A stretch of DNA of 7,656 nt, taken from an uncultured cyanobacterium (GTDB lineage Bacteria; Cyanobacteriota; Cyanobacteriia; PCC-6307; Cyanobiaceae). Made by a program: the position numbers and the translations under genes. Where the stretch lies: positions 1 through 7,656 of the forward strand of contig CAIXOZ010000114.1 of NCBI GenBank assembly GCA_903921295.1, in the 5' to 3' direction. The notes under the pieces were generated by a model. That model ran no database searches. It was not told the DNA's origin and saw only the letters and a program-made list of their open reading frames with translations. Positions 6,240 through 7,656 of this stretch are shown piece after piece (within the stretch, counting starts at the first letter, position 1; every line of letters starts with the position of its first letter).

Positions 6240-6602
6240 ATGTTTGTGCTCCCCGGTTATGACGCCTTCCTCGGCTTTCTGTTGATCGCCGCCGCCGTGC
6301 CTGTGCTGGCGTTGGTGACCAACAAGATCGTGGCCCCTGGAAGTCGGGGCGGTGAACGGGAGCTCACCTATGAATCCGGCATGGAGCCGATCGGCGGCGC
6401 CTGGATTCAGTTCAACATCCGCTACTACATGTTCGCGCTGGTCTTCGTGATCTTCGACGTGGAGACCGTGTTCCTCTAACCCTGGGCGGTGGCCTTCCAC
6501 CGTCTCGGTCTGCTGGCCTTCGTCGAGGCTCTGGTGTTCATCGCCATCCTGGTGGTGGCCCTGGCCTACGCCTGGCGCAAGGGCGCCCTGGAGTGGAGCT
6601 GA
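6240..6602 (+). pseudogene. ndhC: NDH-1 subunit NdhC, interrupted by in-frame TAA at codon 80
   Basis: Membrane subunit 3 of NAD(P)H-quinone oxidoreductase (NuoA homologue), in the thylakoid or plasma membrane at the base of the hydrophilic arm. The ATG at 6240 opens MFVLPGYDAFLGFLL; helix 1 spans about residues 8-28, followed by the hallmark loop LTYESGMEPIGGAW (42-55) and helix 2 with FDVETVFL (72-79). Codon 80 (6477-6479) is TAA where the family has Tyr in FLYPWAVAF. Beyond it the same frame continues intact with PWAVAFHRLGLLAFVEAL, helix 3 and the canonical end RKGALEWS, stopping at TGA 6600-6602. The total of 120 codons is exactly the family length. The truncated product would lose the end of helix 2 and all of helix 3, so it should not function. 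A single C-to-A change from TAC explains it; no indel is involved. It heads ndhCKJ, 53 nt before ndhK. Confidence 0.93.
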
Positions 6603-6655
6603 TGCAGCGTCCTCCGGCTGACCCAATGGTGTGGCATCCCGCCTGATCTGATCCC

Positions 6656-7456
6656 ATGACCCTCACCCCTCCTGCGGCCAGCTCCACGCCTGGCTCCGCC
6701 GGCTTCCAGGAACCGGTTGACTCGCCATCGGTGGCGGCCCTGCGTGATCTGCGAGCCGCGAGCTGCGCCCCGGTCGGTGCCCCTCAGGTCACCAATGAGC
6801 TGTCCGAGAACATCATTCTCACCAGCCTGGATGACCTCCACAACTGGGCCCGCCTCAGCAGCCTCTGGCCGCTCCTTTACGGCACAGCCTGCTGTTTCAT
6901 CGAGTTCGCGGCCCTGATCGGCTCCCGCTTTGATTTCGACCGATTCGGGCTGGTGCCGCGCTCCAGCCCCCGTCAGGCCGACCTCCTGATCGTGGCCGGT
7001 ACGGTGACGATGAAGATGGCCCCGGCTCTGGTGCGTCTCTATGAGCAGATGCCCGAGCCCAAGTACGTGATCGCCATGGGCGCCTGCACGATCACCGGTG
7101 GAATGTTTTCGGCCGATTCCACCACGGCCGTGCGCGGTGTCGACAAGCTGATCCCGGTTGACCTCTACCTGCCGGGATGTCCGCCCCGTCCCGAGGCGAT
7201 CTTTGATGCTGTGATCAAGCTGCGCAAGAAGGTCGGCAACGAATCGCTGGCCGAGCGCGGCCAGGTGCAGCAGAAGCATCGCTACTGCACGATCCCCCAT
7301 CAGATGCGTGCCGTGGAGCCACTCGTCACCGGCGCCTATCTCAAGGCAGAAAGTCAGCGCCGGGCGCTGGCCGCTGCTGCCGGTCTGCCCTTCGAGACCG
7401 CCCCTTCCACCACCGCCGCAGAGGCGACCCCTGTCACCCGTTCCAGCGATGCCTGA
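6656..7456 (+). CDS. ndhK: NDH-1 subunit NdhK (NuoB/PSST homologue)
   Basis: A 266-residue peripheral subunit of the NDH-1 hydrophilic arm that carries the last iron-sulfur cluster (N2-type 4Fe-4S) before plastoquinone. Ligand cysteines are visible as the tandem C79-C80 in YGTACCFIEF, C144 in IAMGACTITGG and C175 in YLPGCPPRPE. The conserved core runs from LSENIILTSLDDLHNW (49-64) through FDFDRFGLVPRSSPRQADLL to KLRKKVGNES. About 45 Ser/Ala/Pro-rich residues precede the core and a low-complexity Ala/Thr/Ser tail follows residue 235; both are common in picocyanobacterial NdhK. The ATG at 6656 is the only convenient start, with no strong Shine-Dalgarno. It lies 53 nt after ndhC and overlaps ndhJ by 8 nt (ATGCCTGA), so the two are translationally coupled. 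The gene itself is intact despite the broken upstream ndhC. Confidence 0.97.
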   Translation: MTLTPPAASSTPGSAGFQEPVDSPSVAALRDLRAASCAPVGAPQVTNELSENIILTSLDDLHNWARLSSLWPLLYGTACCFIEFAALIGSRFDFDRFGLVPRSSPRQADLLIVAGTVTMKMAPALVRLYEQMPEPKYVIAMGACTITGGMFSADSTTAVRGVDKLIPVDLYLPGCPPRPEAIFDAVIKLRKKVGNESLAERGQVQQKHRYCTIPHQMRAVEPLVTGAYLKAESQRRALAAAAGLPFETAPSTTAAEATPVTRSSDA

Positions 7457-7656
7457 TCCGAACGCCGCCGCCACCTCAGGCGATGCTCCCCAGTCCGGCA
7501 GCGAGGCTCTGGCGGCCACGGCGCCGGCCCCCGGTCCCATGGCCACCTGGCTCGGGAGCCAGGGCTTTGAAGTCGACAGTCTCGGCGCCGACCACCTCGG
7601 TGTCGAAATCCTCGGGGTTGAGCCGGAGGCCCTGCCCCTCGTGGCCACGGCGCTCA
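7449..7656 (+). CDS. ndhJ: NDH-1 subunit NdhJ (NuoC homologue), 3'-truncated by window edge
   Basis: Start of the 30-kDa-type subunit of the NDH-1 hydrophilic arm, which forms the connecting module with NdhH, NdhI and NdhK. The ATG at 7449 overlaps the end of ndhK by 8 nt. Sixty-nine codons are visible before the window ends. After about 30 low-complexity Ala/Pro/Ser residues, the sequence ATWLGSQGFEVDSLGADHLG and then VEILGVEPEALPLVATAL matches the N-terminal part of picocyanobacterial NdhJ. The gene order ndhC-ndhK-ndhJ is conserved in cyanobacteria and chloroplasts and supports the call strongly. Nothing can be said about the C-terminal part. Confidence 0.93.
   Translation, partial: MPDPNAAATSGDAPQSGSEALAATAPAPGPMATWLGSQGFEVDSLGADHLGVEILGVEPEALPLVATAL

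Noticed and set aside
6030..6626. A 198-codon - strand frame covering ndhC, considered because ndhC is broken
   Set aside because: It is antisense to a perfectly recognisable NdhC sequence and is a His/Gly/Glu-rich shadow frame.
6566..7648. A 360-codon open frame on the - strand
   Set aside because: It is antisense to ndhK and ndhJ, both securely identified. Its product has no recognisable domain and is a typical mirror frame of GC-rich coding DNA.

Overview
The window comes from a high-GC cyanobacterium, most likely an alpha-cyanobacterium of the Cyanobium/Synechococcus picocyanobacterial group. The evidence is a run of photosystem II and NDH-1 genes, a 66-residue PsbJ (the picocyanobacterial long form; plants and beta-cyanobacteria have about 40 residues), strong GC bias at third codon positions, and several copies of the cyanobacterial palindrome GCGATCGC. 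The genus is inferred from protein style only.

Layout, left to right. (1) The 3' nine-tenths of hisS (histidyl-tRNA synthetase, + strand, 1-1143) enters from the left edge. (2) Convergent to it is a 454-codon membrane protein of the O-antigen ligase/Wzy/IctB-like superfamily (- strand, 1215-2579). (3) A non-coding stretch at 2580-2807 holds a perfect 13-bp tandem duplication and two short inverted repeats; a strong intrinsic terminator follows at 2808-2833. (4) The photosystem II operon psbE-psbF-psbL-psbJ lies on the - strand (3614 down to 2882). psbF, psbL and psbJ are very small. (5) A 787-nt, very GC-rich stretch without a recognisable gene (3615-4401) separates psbE from ycf48. (6) ycf48 (PSII assembly lipoprotein) and rubA (membrane-anchored rubredoxin) follow, both on the - strand and both with GTG starts. 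(7) Divergent from rubA across 136 nt is the + strand ndhC-ndhK-ndhJ operon, cut off by the right edge inside ndhJ.

Functionally, the central and right parts are a photosynthetic module. RubA and Ycf48 act in assembly of photosystem reaction centres, PsbE/F form cytochrome b559 at the PSII core, and PsbL/PsbJ are small PSII subunits. NdhC/K/J belong to the NDH-1 complex used in cyclic electron flow, respiration and CO2 uptake.

The most notable observation is that ndhC is interrupted by an in-frame TAA at codon 80 (6477-6479), where the family has a conserved Tyr. The remaining 40 codons up to the normal stop are intact. This is either a very recent nonsense mutation, a base-call error, or an unusual readthrough case. 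No CRISPR array, insertion sequence, tRNA or rRNA was seen, and I found no convincing new multi-gene system; apart from ndhC and the psbE-ycf48 gap, the content is ordinary for this group.
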